NCBI GenBank assembly: GCA_963696545.1
Contig: CAVOKQ010000007.1
Span: 124,001-188,000 of the forward strand
From: RPQJ01 sp963696545
Lineage (GTDB): Bacteria; Pseudomonadota; Gammaproteobacteria; Steroidobacterales; Steroidobacteraceae
Reading direction: 5' to 3'
Length of the DNA: 64,000 nt
Under the pieces are notes generated by a model. The model was not told the DNA's origin and did no database searches. It saw only the letters and a program-made list of their open reading frames with translations. The stretch's first letter is position 1. Every line of letters begins with the position of its first letter. A program made the translations under genes and the position numbers. This document shows positions 1 through 8,699 of this stretch, in pieces.

Positions 1-406
1 CCTGCTGGATGGTGCGCCGGGCGATCACGCCCTTGAGGCCGTCCTTGACGATTTCGCCGAGGCGCCGCGCGGCCACTTCCTCGCTGCCGCCGGCGGTCGA
101 GGTGTAATAGCGCGAGACGTCCGTGATGCGCCACTTCACGAAGAAGTTGATGCGCAGGATCTTGCCTTCGCTGGTCAGGAACTGCTCGGCCGGGTAGTCC
201 TCGGTGAGGATCCGCTTGTCGAACTTCTTGACGTTGTTCACCAGTGGCGTCATGAAGTGCAGGCCCGGCTGGTAGTCGGCGCGCACGATCTCGCCGAAGC
301 GGAACTTGATCGCGAGCTCGGTCTCGCGCACGGTGAAGGCGGCCATCGACAGCACCAGCGCGGCAAAGCCGGCCAGGATGACGGCGAGGTAACTGCGATT
401 GTCCAT
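1..406 (-). CDS. hflC: HflC, FtsH protease modulator (5' part only)
   Basis: HflC pairs with HflK in a membrane-anchored SPFH/band-7 complex that surrounds and restrains the FtsH protease. Only the first 135 codons lie in the window; the gene runs off the left edge. The visible part begins MDNRSYLAV, has one membrane segment at about residues 5-24, then the start of the band-7 domain (TELAIKFRFGEI, then PGLHFMTPLVNNV). The ATG shares one base with the hflK stop (TGATG), so the two are probably translationally coupled. Identity is firm from sequence and position; the C-terminus cannot be judged. Confidence 0.95.
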   Translation of the reverse strand, partial: MDNRSYLAVILAGFAALVLSMAAFTVRETELAIKFRFGEIVRADYQPGLHFMTPLVNNVKKFDKRILTEDYPAEQFLTSEGKILRINFFVKWRITDVSRYYTSTAGGSEEVAARRLGEIVKDGLKGVIARRTIQQ

Positions 407-1563
407 CAGCGTGCCCCCCGCTCGCGGCGCGACTCGACGGTCGCGGCCGGCTCTTCAGTGGCGGCGGGCCGCGGAGCGGCGGTGGCCGGCACCTGGCGCT
501 GCTCGTCGAGCGTCAGCGTCGGCGCCCGGCGCTCCATCATCTTGTCGAGCGGCAGGTACAGCACGTTACCACTGCCCTTGGTGTCCACCAGGACCTTGTT
601 CGTATTGCCGAGTACTTCTTCCATGGTCTCGTAGTACAGGCGCTGCCTGGTGACCGCCGGGCTGCGCTCGTACGCCTCGAGCAGCTTCACGAATCGTTCC
701 GCCTCGCCCTCTGCGTCGGCGACGATCCGCGCCTTGTATGCCTGCGAATCCTCCATCTGCCGCGCGGCCGAGCCCTTCGCCTTCGGCAGGATGTCGTTCG
801 CGTAGGCCTGCGCCTCGAGCGCGAGCCGCTCCCGGTCCTCGCGCGCCTTGATCGCGTCGCGCTGCGAAGACTGCACCTGCTCGGGCACGCTCACGCCCTG
901 CAGGTTCACGGTCGTCACCTCGATGCCTGTCTTGTACGAGTCGAGCGTGCGTTGCACCAGCTCACGCGTCTTGGCCGTTATCTCCTGCCGGCCCTGCTCG
1001 AGCACGAAGTCGAGCGTGCTGCGGCCGACGATTTCACGGATCGCGCTCTCGCTCACCTCGCTCAGCGTCGCCTCCGGATCACGTACATTGAAGACGTAAG
1101 GAACCGGCTCGGCGCGCCGGTACTGCACCGCGATGTTGATGTCGACGAGGTTCTCGTCGGAGGTCAGCATCCGGGTCTGGTCGCTGAAGCCCTCGACGCT
1201 CTCGACGTTGACGATCTGCCGCGCCTCGATCGGCCACGGCAGGTGCCAGCGCAGGCCCGGCTCGGTCGTCTCGACGTACTTGCCGAAACGCGTGACGACG
1301 GCGCGCTCCGCCGCGTCCACCTTGTAGAGGCCCGTGGCGGCCCAGACAGCGAGCAGCACCAGCGCGACCGTGCCGAAGCCGAAGCCGCGCATGGCCGCAT
1401 CGCGCCCCGGGCGCTCGCCATCCCCACCGCCTCCGCGGCCGCCGCTGAAGATTTCGGTGATCTTTCTCTGCAGGTTGCGCAGCGCCTCGTCCAGATCGGC
1501 GGCACCCCGGTCAGGGCGATTGCCCCAGGGATTGCGGTTCCTGCCCGGTTCATTCCAGGCCAT
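406..1563 (-). CDS. hflK: HflK, FtsH protease modulator
   Basis: Partner of HflC in the inner-membrane SPFH complex that regulates FtsH. The 385-residue protein has the HflK plan: a glycine/proline-rich cytoplasmic head (starting MAWNEPGRNRNPWG), one membrane helix near residues 62-80, then a periplasmic band-7 domain (ERAVVTRFGKYVETTEPGL) with a long helical stalk rich in A, E and R (about 230-310). The C-terminal 45 residues are low-complexity A/P/E/R. It lies between hflX and hflC on the same strand and overlaps hflC by one base. Confidence 0.96.
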   Translation of the reverse strand: MAWNEPGRNRNPWGNRPDRGAADLDEALRNLQRKITEIFSGGRGGGGDGERPGRDAAMRGFGFGTVALVLLAVWAATGLYKVDAAERAVVTRFGKYVETTEPGLRWHLPWPIEARQIVNVESVEGFSDQTRMLTSDENLVDINIAVQYRRAEPVPYVFNVRDPEATLSEVSESAIREIVGRSTLDFVLEQGRQEITAKTRELVQRTLDSYKTGIEVTTVNLQGVSVPEQVQSSQRDAIKAREDRERLALEAQAYANDILPKAKGSAARQMEDSQAYKARIVADAEGEAERFVKLLEAYERSPAVTRQRLYYETMEEVLGNTNKVLVDTKGSGNVLYLPLDKMMERRAPTLTLDEQRQVPATAAPRPAATEEPAATVESRRERGAR

Positions 1564-1632
1564 GAGATGTGATGCTCCGGGAAATTTTCAGTGGTTTCGT
1601 AACAGGGGTTCCGGCTTGCCGGTCGAGGCCGC

Positions 1633-2976
1633 TCATCGCGCGGCACTGACGGCCGCTTGACCCGAGGATTGTAGGAACCGGTCCCCGGGCGCACAAGGCG
1701 CAACCTCCGCAGGTAGTTCGAGACCCGCGTCGCGGCAGATTCGCTCGAGTTCGCGCCGGCGCAGGCTCACTTCGAGCTCCATCGAGCCGTCGTCGAGCTG
1801 GCGCTGAGCCAGTACGGCACCTGCCTCGAACAGCCGGGCCCGGGCCCGCCCGGCATGCGGTGGCAGCGTGATCAGGCAGTGATGCAGGTCCGCGCCGAGC
1901 TGGCTGTGGAGCGCATCGAGCAGCAGGTCCACGCCTTCACCGGTGTGGGCCGAGAGCCAGAGGCGGTCCACGCGCCCATCGGCATCGACCTCGACGTGCG
2001 GAGCCTCGCCCGAGCGGTCGATCTTGTTGAAGACCGCGACCTGGGGCAGCGACTGCGCCCCGATCGACTCGAGCACCTCGTTCACCTGCGCGATGCGATC
2101 GCTCCGATCGGGATCGGCGGCATCGATGACGTGCAGCAGCAGGTCGGCCTCGCGCGCCTCCTGCAGCGTCGAGCGGAAGGCGGCGACCAGCTCGTGGGGC
2201 AGGTCGCGCACGAACCCGACCGTGTCGGCCAGCGCCACTTCGAGCCCGGGCGCCAGGTGCAACCGGCGCACCGTCGGGTCGAGCGTCGCAAACAGCTGGT
2301 CCGCGGCATACGCGTCGGCCGAGGTGAGCCGGTTGAACAGCGTCGACTTGCCGGCGTTCGTGTAACCCACGAGCGCCACCGTGGGCACGGCGCCGCGCTT
2401 GCGCTCCTGCCGAGTCGTCTCGCGCTGGACCAGCACCTTGTCGAGCCGGTCGTTCAGGGTCTTGATGCGCCGGCCGAGCAGGCGGCGGTCGGTTTCGAGC
2501 TGCGTCTCGCCCGGGCCGCGCAGTCCGATGCCGCCCTTCTGGCGCTCGAGGTGGGTCCACCCGCGCACCAGCCGCGTGGCCATGTGCTGCAGCTGCGCGA
2601 GCTCGACCTGCAGCTTGCCTTCGAAGGTGCGGGCACGCTGCGCGAAGATGTCGAGGATCAGGCCGCTGCGGTCGAGCACGCGGCATGCGAGTTCCTTCTC
2701 GAGGTTGCGCTCCTGGCCAGGCGACAGCGCGTGGTCCACCACGACGAGGTCGGCCCCGATCGCGGCGATGCGCTGCTTCAGTTCCGCAACCTTGCCGGTG
2801 CCGAGGAAGAAGCGCGGCTCCGCGACCTTGCGCGTCGCGGTGATGACCTCGAGCACCTGGGCGCCAGCCGAGCGCGCGAGCGCGACGAACTCTTCGACGC
2901 GGTCCGGCTCGGGCGCACGCCCGAGTCCGACGCAGACGAGAATCGCTCGTTCCCCGCTACCCGGCCTGTCGAACAA
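1633..2976 (-). CDS. hflX: GTPase HflX
   Basis: Ribosome-associated GTPase that splits stalled or heat-damaged 70S ribosomes. The N-terminal HflX domain holds the family signature GGIGLRGPGETQLETDRR at about 148-165. The G domain follows: G1 GYTNAGKST (204-212), G3 DTVGF (251-255), G4 NKID (317-320). At 447 residues it is near E. coli length. The start is a TTG (codon 2976-2974) in the best-matching frame; no better ATG precedes the conserved region. It follows hfq after a 31-base gap. Confidence 0.95.
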   Translation of the reverse strand: MFDRPGSGERAILVCVGLGRAPEPDRVEEFVALARSAGAQVLEVITATRKVAEPRFFLGTGKVAELKQRIAAIGADLVVVDHALSPGQERNLEKELACRVLDRSGLILDIFAQRARTFEGKLQVELAQLQHMATRLVRGWTHLERQKGGIGLRGPGETQLETDRRLLGRRIKTLNDRLDKVLVQRETTRQERKRGAVPTVALVGYTNAGKSTLFNRLTSADAYAADQLFATLDPTVRRLHLAPGLEVALADTVGFVRDLPHELVAAFRSTLQEAREADLLLHVIDAADPDRSDRIAQVNEVLESIGAQSLPQVAVFNKIDRSGEAPHVEVDADGRVDRLWLSAHTGEGVDLLLDALHSQLGADLHHCLITLPPHAGRARARLFEAGAVLAQRQLDDGSMELEVSLRRRELERICRDAGLELPAEVAPCAPGDRFLQSSGQAAVSAAR

Positions 2977-3007
2977 CGCGTTCCTGCTCCGCCCCTGGAT
3001 CGCCGGC

Positions 3008-3265
3008 TCAGGCCGCCGGCGTCTCCTCGGGTGGCGCCTCGTCGTCGCCCATCGGCAGGCGCACGTTGCGCGCCGGGACGACCGTGGAGATCGCGTGCTT
3101 GTAGACCATCTGGCTCACGCTGTTGCGCAGCAGGACGACGAACTGGTCGAACGAGTCGATCTGGCCCTGCAGCTTGATGCCGTTGACCAGGTAGATCGAC
3201 ACGGGAATACGCTCCTTGCGCAGAGCGTTGAGGAATGGATCCTGCAAGGACTGGCCCTTGGCCAT
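3008..3265 (-). CDS. hfq: RNA chaperone Hfq
   Basis: Hexameric Sm-like protein that pairs small RNAs with mRNAs. The 85-residue product has Sm1 (QDPFLNALRKERIPVSIYL) and Sm2 with the YKHAIST stretch, followed by a short acidic tail (DDEAPPEE). That tail is shorter than the E. coli C-terminal extension. A strong ribosome binding site, AAGGAG, lies 8 bases before the ATG. Gene order miaA-hfq-hflX is the classical one. Confidence 0.98.
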   Translation of the reverse strand: MAKGQSLQDPFLNALRKERIPVSIYLVNGIKLQGQIDSFDQFVVLLRNSVSQMVYKHAISTVVPARNVRLPMGDDEAPPEETPAA

Positions 3266-3369
3266 GGTTGCGTCTCCTTATTTTTGAATCTGCTCGTTCC
3301 TGCCGCGCAATCTTCCATGACGCGGCCGTAAGCCCGTCGCCTCGACGAACAAGAACGAGTCCAATCCTA
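3266..3369 (-). promoter_or_regulatory. miaA-hfq intercistronic leader
   Basis: A 104-base leader upstream of hfq. It holds the AAGGAG ribosome site (complement of 3274-3279) next to an A-rich run, the sort of single-stranded A/U-rich leader where Hfq represses its own translation in E. coli. A TGaTAGGAT extended -10-like element abuts the miaA stop (complement of 3364-3369), but no -35 is recognisable. The autoregulation is inference from E. coli. Confidence 0.3.
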
Positions 3370-4329
3370 TCACATGCCGGCGCGGCCCAGTCCGGCCGAA
3401 AGCTCGCCCAGCGCCCTGACTATGGGTGCAAGTGACTGATCTTCAAGGCCCGGGATCCACTTCACCGATTTGTCCGCTTTGAGCCAGGTCAACTGGCGCT
3501 TGGCGAGATTCCGCGTCGCCCTCTGCCCGGCGGCAATCGCAGCGTCGAAAGTCTGTTCGCCGGCAAGATGCGACCAGATTTGCCGGTAGCCCACGGCACG
3601 CAGGCTCGGCAGGTCGGCGTGCAGGTCGCCTCGGGCACGCAGGGCCCTGACCTCCTCAAGCAGGCCGGCGTCGATCATCTGCAGGAACCGCTGGTCGATG
3701 CGGCCGTAGAGTTCCGCGCGCTCGAAAGGTTGCAGCGCGAACCCGGCCAGCGACACTGGCGACGGCTCGGCGCGCTTCTGCAACTGGGACAGCGGCTCGC
3801 CGGTGAGCTCGATGACTTCGAGCGCGCGCTGGATACGCTGGCCATCCGCGCTGCGGATCTTCGCCGCAGCCTCCGGATCGAGCGCAGCCAGCTCCGCGTG
3901 CAGCGCGGGCCAGCCGAGCCGGCGTGCACGCTCGTCGATTCGTGTGCGCACTTCCGGGTCCGCCTCCGGCAGCGGCGCAATCCCATGGGCCAACGCCCTG
4001 AAGTACAGCATCGTGCCGCCGACCAGCAGCGGGACCCTGCGTCGACCCCGTATCTCGCCGATCAGCCGCAGCGCGTCGCGCCTGAACCGGCCCGCCGAAT
4101 ACGACTCGAGCGGGTCGCAGATATCGATCAGGTGATGGGGGACGGCCGCCTGGACGTCGCGCGACGGTTTCGCAGTGCCCATGTCCATGCCGCGGTATAC
4201 CTGCGCCGAATCGACGCTGACGATCTCGACCGGGAAGCGGCGCGCCAGTTCGAGTGCAAGCGCCGACTTGCCGCTGCAGGTCGGCCCCATCAGCAGTACG
4301 GCAGCGGCGGTCTCGGCCGTACCGTTCAT
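3370..4329 (-). CDS. miaA: tRNA dimethylallyltransferase MiaA
   Basis: Transfers a dimethylallyl group to A37 of tRNAs reading UNN codons. P-loop GPTCSGKS at about residues 15-22; the DSAQVYRGMDMGTAKPS segment that binds substrate follows. The product is 319 residues, normal for the family. The start was chosen at ATG 4329 (MNGTAETAAAVLLMG) because it lies just before the P-loop and overlaps the mutL stop as ATGA. The longer frame starting at 4494 would add 55 unconserved residues inside mutL. Confidence 0.96.
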   Translation of the reverse strand: MNGTAETAAAVLLMGPTCSGKSALALELARRFPVEIVSVDSAQVYRGMDMGTAKPSRDVQAAVPHHLIDICDPLESYSAGRFRRDALRLIGEIRGRRRVPLLVGGTMLYFRALAHGIAPLPEADPEVRTRIDERARRLGWPALHAELAALDPEAAAKIRSADGQRIQRALEVIELTGEPLSQLQKRAEPSPVSLAGFALQPFERAELYGRIDQRFLQMIDAGLLEEVRALRARGDLHADLPSLRAVGYRQIWSHLAGEQTFDAAIAAGQRATRNLAKRQLTWLKADKSVKWIPGLEDQSLAPIVRALGELSAGLGRAGM

Positions 4330-6089
4330 CGCCCGCGCAGGAACAGCCTGTCGAGATCGTCCATGCTCACGAACGACCACGTCGGGCGACCGTGCACGCA
4401 CTGGTCGGCGCGCAACGTCGTCTCCATCTCGCGCAGCAGCGCGTTCATCTCCGGCACCGTAAGGCGCCGGTTGGCACGTACGGCCTGGTGACACGCCATC
4501 GTGCCGAGCGCCCGCTCGAGCGCCTGCATCGCGCCGCCCGTGCCCTGCTCGCGCAGGTCGGCCAGCAGGTCGCGAGCGAGCGCGGCCGGATCCGCAGACG
4601 GCAGCAGTGCCGGCATCGAGCGCAGCAGCAATTGAGCCGGTCCGCTGCGCGAAATCTCGATGCCGAGCTCGTCGAACAACGCGGCGTGCTGCTCGGCCTC
4701 GTCCGCTTCGGCCGCCGACACGTTAATGGCTATCGGCACCAGCAGCGGCTGTGCGGCGATGCGTCGCCCAGCGAGCGACTGCTTCAGACGCTCGTACGTC
4801 GTACGCTCGTGCGCCGCGTGCATGTCCACCAGCACGAGCCCGCCCTGCGCCTGCGCGAGGATGTAGACGCCGTGCAGTTGCGCAATCGCGAACCCGAGCG
4901 GATGTTCGCCCGCCGGCGGCTCTGGCGCGGCCGCCGCCTCGGCATGCACCGCCGCTGCGGTACCCGGCGTGTCACGCACCGCGGCTCCGAGCGCGGTGTA
5001 GAGATCGAGCGACGAAGTCCGCTGTCCCACGTCGCCGCCGCCCGGCAGCGAGAACCTTGCCGCAGGAACGGCCGCATACGCTGCCTGCACCGGGCGCGTT
5101 TCCGCCAGCGCCCTCTCGATCGTGCGGAACAGGAAATCGTGCACGAGGCCGGGCTCGCGGAAACGAACCTCGAGCTTCTGCGGGTGCGCATTCACGTCGA
5201 CGCGCGCCGGGTCCATCTCGAGATACAGCACGTAGGCCGGCTGGCGGCCGTGGTAGAGCACGTCACGGTAGGCGAGCCGCACGGCACTCGCCACGAGCTT
5301 GTCCCGCAGCGGTCGGCCGTTCAGGAAAAAGTGCTGCTGGTCCGCCTGGCTGCGCGCGTACGTCGGCATGCAGAACCAGCCGTGCAGTCGCATCCCGGAG
5401 CCCTCGTGGTCGAGCTTCAGCGCGTGCGTGATGAACTCGTCACCGAGCACTGCCGCGACCCGCACGTCGCGGGCCCGTTCGTCGCGGGCGGCGGGATGAT
5501 CGGCGAGCGTCCTGCGCGCCGACAGCAACCGAAATCCGACGTCGAACCGGCTCAGCGCGAGACGCTCGACCAGGCGTTCGACCTGCGAGAGCTCCGTGCG
5601 CTCCGAGCGAAGGAACTTGCGCCGCGCCGGGACGTTGAAGAACAGGTCGCGCACTTCGACCGTCGTGCCCGGCGGGTGCGGCTGCGGCGCCGTGTCGCTG
5701 AGAACGCCATCAGCGGCGGAGACCGCGGACGCGACTGTTGCCGCGGCCGGGCGCGAAACGAGCTTGACGCGCGACACGGAAGCGATGCTCGGCAGCGCCT
5801 CGCCGCGAAAGCCGAGCGTGCGCACCGCCTCCAGATCTTCGACGCGGGTCAGCTTGCTCGTGGCGTGGCGGGCAAGCGCGAGCACGAGCTCGTCGGCGGC
5901 AATGCCCAACCCGTCGTCGCGCACCCGGATCAGCGACGCGCCGCCACCTTCGATCTCGATTTCGATCGAGCTCGCGCCAGCGTCCAGCGAGTTCTCGACC
6001 AGCTCCTTCACCACGGAAGCCGGCCGCTCGACGACCTCGCCGGCCGCGATCTGGTGGATCAGTTGCTCGGGCAGGACCCGGATGGTCAT
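4326..6089 (-). CDS. mutL: DNA mismatch repair protein MutL (endonuclease type)
   Basis: Links mismatch recognition by MutS to strand removal. The N-terminal GHKL ATPase shows ENSLDAGA, DDGLGI and GFRGEALPSI. A variable A/P-rich linker precedes the C-terminal dimerisation domain. Near residue 422 is DMHAAHERTTYE, matching the metal-binding endonuclease signature DxHA-x2-E-x4-E, and near 565 is CVHGRP, the matching C-terminal motif. Both are absent from E. coli MutL but present in MutL of species lacking MutH. The start is ATG 6089 (MTIRVLPEQLIHQIAAGEVV); 13 further upstream codons are not conserved. Confidence 0.96.
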   Translation of the reverse strand: MTIRVLPEQLIHQIAAGEVVERPASVVKELVENSLDAGASSIEIEIEGGGASLIRVRDDGLGIAADELVLALARHATSKLTRVEDLEAVRTLGFRGEALPSIASVSRVKLVSRPAAATVASAVSAADGVLSDTAPQPHPPGTTVEVRDLFFNVPARRKFLRSERTELSQVERLVERLALSRFDVGFRLLSARRTLADHPAARDERARDVRVAAVLGDEFITHALKLDHEGSGMRLHGWFCMPTYARSQADQQHFFLNGRPLRDKLVASAVRLAYRDVLYHGRQPAYVLYLEMDPARVDVNAHPQKLEVRFREPGLVHDFLFRTIERALAETRPVQAAYAAVPAARFSLPGGGDVGQRTSSLDLYTALGAAVRDTPGTAAAVHAEAAAAPEPPAGEHPLGFAIAQLHGVYILAQAQGGLVLVDMHAAHERTTYERLKQSLAGRRIAAQPLLVPIAINVSAAEADEAEQHAALFDELGIEISRSGPAQLLLRSMPALLPSADPAALARDLLADLREQGTGGAMQALERALGTMACHQAVRANRRLTVPEMNALLREMETTLRADQCVHGRPTWSFVSMDDLDRLFLRGR

Positions 6090-6141
6090 CGTCGCGGCCG
6101 CTCCACGGAGGGGCCGCGAGGATAGCAAACCCTCCGGAGCG

Positions 6142-6744
6142 TCAGCGCCCGCAGTCCCCCGGCGGAGCCTGCACGATCGACTGGTAGCGCCCGTCCGCCG
6201 TCTGGATCATTGCGCAACGGCCCGTCGATGCGTTGTACCAGGCGGTGTACTTGGCATTGCCGGAGGTCGATCCCTTCGTATAGACGTAGCCGCGACTCTG
6301 CAGCGCGCCTTCGGCCTGTCCCGCACGGGCGCCTACCAGGTCGGCGAGGTCGGGCACCGTTTCACCCGCCACGTAGGATGCCTGCGCAGGGCGGGCAACG
6401 GCGGGACTCGTGGCGAACGTGACGATGATCTTCTTGCCGCCCTCCCACTTGAATTCTTCGCTATTGCCGCCGGACTGCGACCGCACGACCTTGATGCCCT
6501 TCTGGTCCTTGTAGTGGTTGGCCTTGCCGCCCGGGCTCAGGCTGTAGTTGTCGCCGTTCTTCAGGTCGAGGTCGATGTAGCCCTGCCGCTGCGAGAACGT
6601 GCAGGGTCCCGAGGCGCCCTGCTTCGTGTCGCCGTCCTTGCGCACTTCGCAAGTGGCCTGCGCGGAATCGGCCTGGACCGCATGGCTCCAGGCACCAGCG
6701 GACAGGATGACGATCGCAGCGGCATACGTGAAATGCTTGCCCAT
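6142..6744 (-). CDS. Secreted protein of unknown function between amiC and mutL
   Basis: 200 residues with a signal peptide (about 1-25, ending SHAVQADS). The first half (about 30-110) is polar and carries two cysteines (ATCEVRKDG and GPCTF) that could form a disulfide. The second half contains PDLADLVGARAGQAEGALQSR-like sequence, reminiscent of a PASTA/divergent PASTA repeat, then a segment with two more cysteines. No enzymatic motif is visible. It sits where most gammaproteobacteria have amiC directly followed by mutL. A cell-wall or periplasmic role is a guess from location and the PASTA-like stretch. Confidence 0.8.
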   Translation of the reverse strand: MGKHFTYAAAIVILSAGAWSHAVQADSAQATCEVRKDGDTKQGASGPCTFSQRQGYIDLDLKNGDNYSLSPGGKANHYKDQKGIKVVRSQSGGNSEEFKWEGGKKIIVTFATSPAVARPAQASYVAGETVPDLADLVGARAGQAEGALQSRGYVYTKGSTSGNAKYTAWYNASTGRCAMIQTADGRYQSIVQAPPGDCGR

Positions 6745-6786
6745 GTTAGGAGTGCTCCCGGTTTGTCTGGGTCAGGGGGTCGATAT

Positions 6787-6804
6787 CGTGCCCGTCCGGG
6801 CACG
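6787..6804. terminator. GC-rich perfect hairpin after amiC
   Basis: CGTGCCCG-tc-CGGGCACG is an 8-base perfect inverted repeat placed 10 bases beyond the amiC stop and before the next minus-strand gene. No T-run follows on the minus strand (ATATCGACC), so it is a poor intrinsic terminator. It could attenuate transcription or protect a 3' end. Confidence 0.4.
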
Positions 6805-6814
6805 GGTGGCGCAA

Positions 6815-8158
6815 TCAGCGCTCTGCGAGTTGCTGCGCCGCGTCGCCGTCTCCGCCAGGCCGGGCGGCGACCAGGGCCGCGATCTTCGTGCCCGGCGGGG
6901 GCTTGTCGTAGAAATAGTTGCGTACGCCGCGGCGGATCGCCTCCGCGATGCGTCGCTGCTCGTCCGGATCGCGCAGCCTGCGCTCGTCGGTCGCGTTCGA
7001 GATGAACGCCGTCTCGACCAGCATCGACGGGATGTCCGGCGATTTCAGCACGACGAAACCGGCATGCTGCACGCGCGGCCGGTGCACGTCGCCGATCCGC
7101 CGCAGCGCCGCGAGCACCGCGTCCGCCGCTTCGACGCTGTTGCTCACCGATTCCTTCTGCGTGACGTCGAGCAGCACGGATGCAAGCAGGTCGCTCTTGT
7201 CGTCGAGCGACACCCCTCCCTTCAGGTCCGCGGCGTTCTCGCGCTCCGCCAGCCAGCGCGAAGCTTCGTCGGACGCACCGCGCAGCGAGAGCACGTAGAC
7301 AGACGAGCCGCTGACGTCACGGTTCACCACCGAGTCGGCGTGCACCGAGACGAACATGTCGGCGCCCAGCTGCCGCGCCTTGCGCGTGCGAGCGCCGAGC
7401 GTGATGAAGTAATCGCCGTCGCGGATCAGCACTGCGCGCATGCCGTCCTCCGCGTTGATCTCGGCCGCGAGCCTGCGCGCGATCGCGAGCGTCACGTCCT
7501 TCTCGTGCGTCCCGCCGCGACCGATGGCTCCCGGGTCCTGTCCGCCGTGTCCGGCATCGATCGCGATGACGAGGTCGCGTCCCTTCGCGTCTGCATCGGC
7601 CAGCGTCTTCACCGCCCTTGCGGAGTCCGTGCGACGCGGAGAGATCGCGGACGCGGCGGCCGCGAGCACTTCGGTGCCGCTCGGCGCAACGGTCCTTGGC
7701 GCTATCGGAGGCGGTGGCGAAACAGGCGGCACTTCGGCAGCGGCACCTGCTGCAGGAGGCAACTCAATCACGAGACGATGGCCTGCCGAACCGTCCGGAC
7801 GGACGGCGAAGCTCTTCACTTTCTGCTCCGATCGAAGGTCGAGCACGACCCGCAACCCGTGGTTCGGCTGTGGGCCCGTGCGCACCGACTTCACCGGGCC
7901 CTGCCCGTCGGGCAGGCCCTTGGAAGAAGCGAAATCCGCGTTCGCAAGGTCGATGACGACGCGATCCGGGTTCTCGATCGTGAAGACTTCGTAGCGCGTG
8001 GGTGCCGTGAGATCCAGCACCAGTCGCGTGCCTTCGGGGCCCGACCAGAGCCGCACATCCGTCACGCGCGTCGGCGCAGCGGCGAAAGCCGCGAAGGTCG
8101 CGACGAGAGCGAGGAACGCCGGTAGGAAAGCGATCAGCTTGGCCGGGCGTACGAGCAT
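6815..8158 (-). CDS. amiC: N-acetylmuramoyl-L-alanine amidase AmiC-type
   Basis: Periplasmic zinc amidase that cuts peptide stems from peptidoglycan during daughter-cell separation. Signal peptide about 1-28; AMIN domain about 33-130 (VTDVRLWSGPEGTRLVLDL) for septal targeting; a flexible A/P/S linker; Amidase_3 domain about 195-430 with DAGHGGQDPGAIG (zinc His), the Glu of GGTHEKD, VSVHADS (zinc His) and MLVETAFISN (catalytic Glu). The 447-residue length fits AmiB/AmiC. tsaE lies upstream and the unknown secreted gene downstream. A good promoter directly precedes the ATG. Confidence 0.95.
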   Translation of the reverse strand: MLVRPAKLIAFLPAFLALVATFAAFAAAPTRVTDVRLWSGPEGTRLVLDLTAPTRYEVFTIENPDRVVIDLANADFASSKGLPDGQGPVKSVRTGPQPNHGLRVVLDLRSEQKVKSFAVRPDGSAGHRLVIELPPAAGAAAEVPPVSPPPPIAPRTVAPSGTEVLAAAASAISPRRTDSARAVKTLADADAKGRDLVIAIDAGHGGQDPGAIGRGGTHEKDVTLAIARRLAAEINAEDGMRAVLIRDGDYFITLGARTRKARQLGADMFVSVHADSVVNRDVSGSSVYVLSLRGASDEASRWLAERENAADLKGGVSLDDKSDLLASVLLDVTQKESVSNSVEAADAVLAALRRIGDVHRPRVQHAGFVVLKSPDIPSMLVETAFISNATDERRLRDPDEQRRIAEAIRRGVRNYFYDKPPPGTKIAALVAARPGGDGDAAQQLAER

Positions 8159-8165
8159 GTGACGT

Positions 8166-8195
8166 AATCTACCCTGACGCGGGGTAATATTTCAA
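8166..8195 (-). promoter_or_regulatory. amiC promoter, probably giving a leaderless mRNA
   Basis: On the minus strand TTGAAA (complement of 8190-8195) is followed after 18 bases by TAGATT (complement of 8166-8171), a good sigma-70 match in an A/T-rich island. The -10 ends only 7 bases before the amiC ATG at 8158. Transcription would therefore start at or next to the A of the start codon, and no ribosome binding site can exist. Confidence 0.6.
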
Positions 8196-8222
8196 TGAAA
8201 TTATGAGGATACGCGAGATTCG

Positions 8223-8699
8223 TCAGGTTTTGTCGAGGGCGAGGCGGCTGAGCACCCGCCGGCCGGCCTCGCTCGTGGCATGGAAATCCACGATCCGGCC
8301 CTCGTCGAGATAGCCGAGTGCCAGTGACAGGTCGGGCTTGCCCAGCCTGTCGCCCGCGCGTTCCGGCCACTCCACCAGCAGGACGCTGCGCTCGCTGAGC
8401 AGGTCGCGCAGGCCGAGGTCATCGAGCTCCGCCGGGGCACGCAGTCGGTAAAGGTCGCAGTGGTTCAGGTCTCGGTCGACCAGCCGATACGGCTCGATCA
8501 GCGTGTAGGTGGGGCTGCGCACCGGGCCCTGGTGCCCGAGCGCGGACAAGACTCCACCGACCAGCGTCGTCTTGCCCGCACCGAGATCGCCGGTAAGCCC
8601 GATTACGAACGGCGCGGACGGGTCTGCGGCGATGATCGCCGCAGCCAGGCGCGCCCCGATCGCCCGCGTTTCATCCGCCGAGCGGGCGATGAGTCTCAA
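8223..8699 (-). CDS. tsaE: tRNA threonylcarbamoyladenosine ATPase TsaE
   Basis: ATPase partner of TsaB/TsaD in making t6A37 of tRNAs. Walker A GDLGAGKTT near residue 36, SPTYTLIEPY, the CDLYRL motif and LVEWPER. With the TTG start at 8699 the protein has 158 residues, and its conserved motifs fall where they do in E. coli TsaE. That TTG overlaps the nnrD stop as TTGA. A GTG five codons further upstream is the alternative start. Confidence 0.93.
   Translation of the reverse strand: MRLIARSADETRAIGARLAAAIIAADPSAPFVIGLTGDLGAGKTTLVGGVLSALGHQGPVRSPTYTLIEPYRLVDRDLNHCDLYRLRAPAELDDLGLRDLLSERSVLLVEWPERAGDRLGKPDLSLALGYLDEGRIVDFHATSEAGRRVLSRLALDKT

Noticed and set aside
3291..3360. CTCGTTC/GAACGAG inverted repeat flanking the hfq leader
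   Set aside because: Seven-base arms about 55 bases apart are not improbable by chance, and no T-run or conserved structure supports a riboswitch or small RNA.
4330..4494. Longer start for miaA
   Set aside because: The extra 55 residues lie within mutL and are Arg-rich and unconserved; the ATGA overlap supports 4329.
4254..6125. A 623-codon plus-strand frame opposite mutL
   Set aside because: Shadow of mutL: low-complexity Arg/Ala sequence, no start context, no motif.
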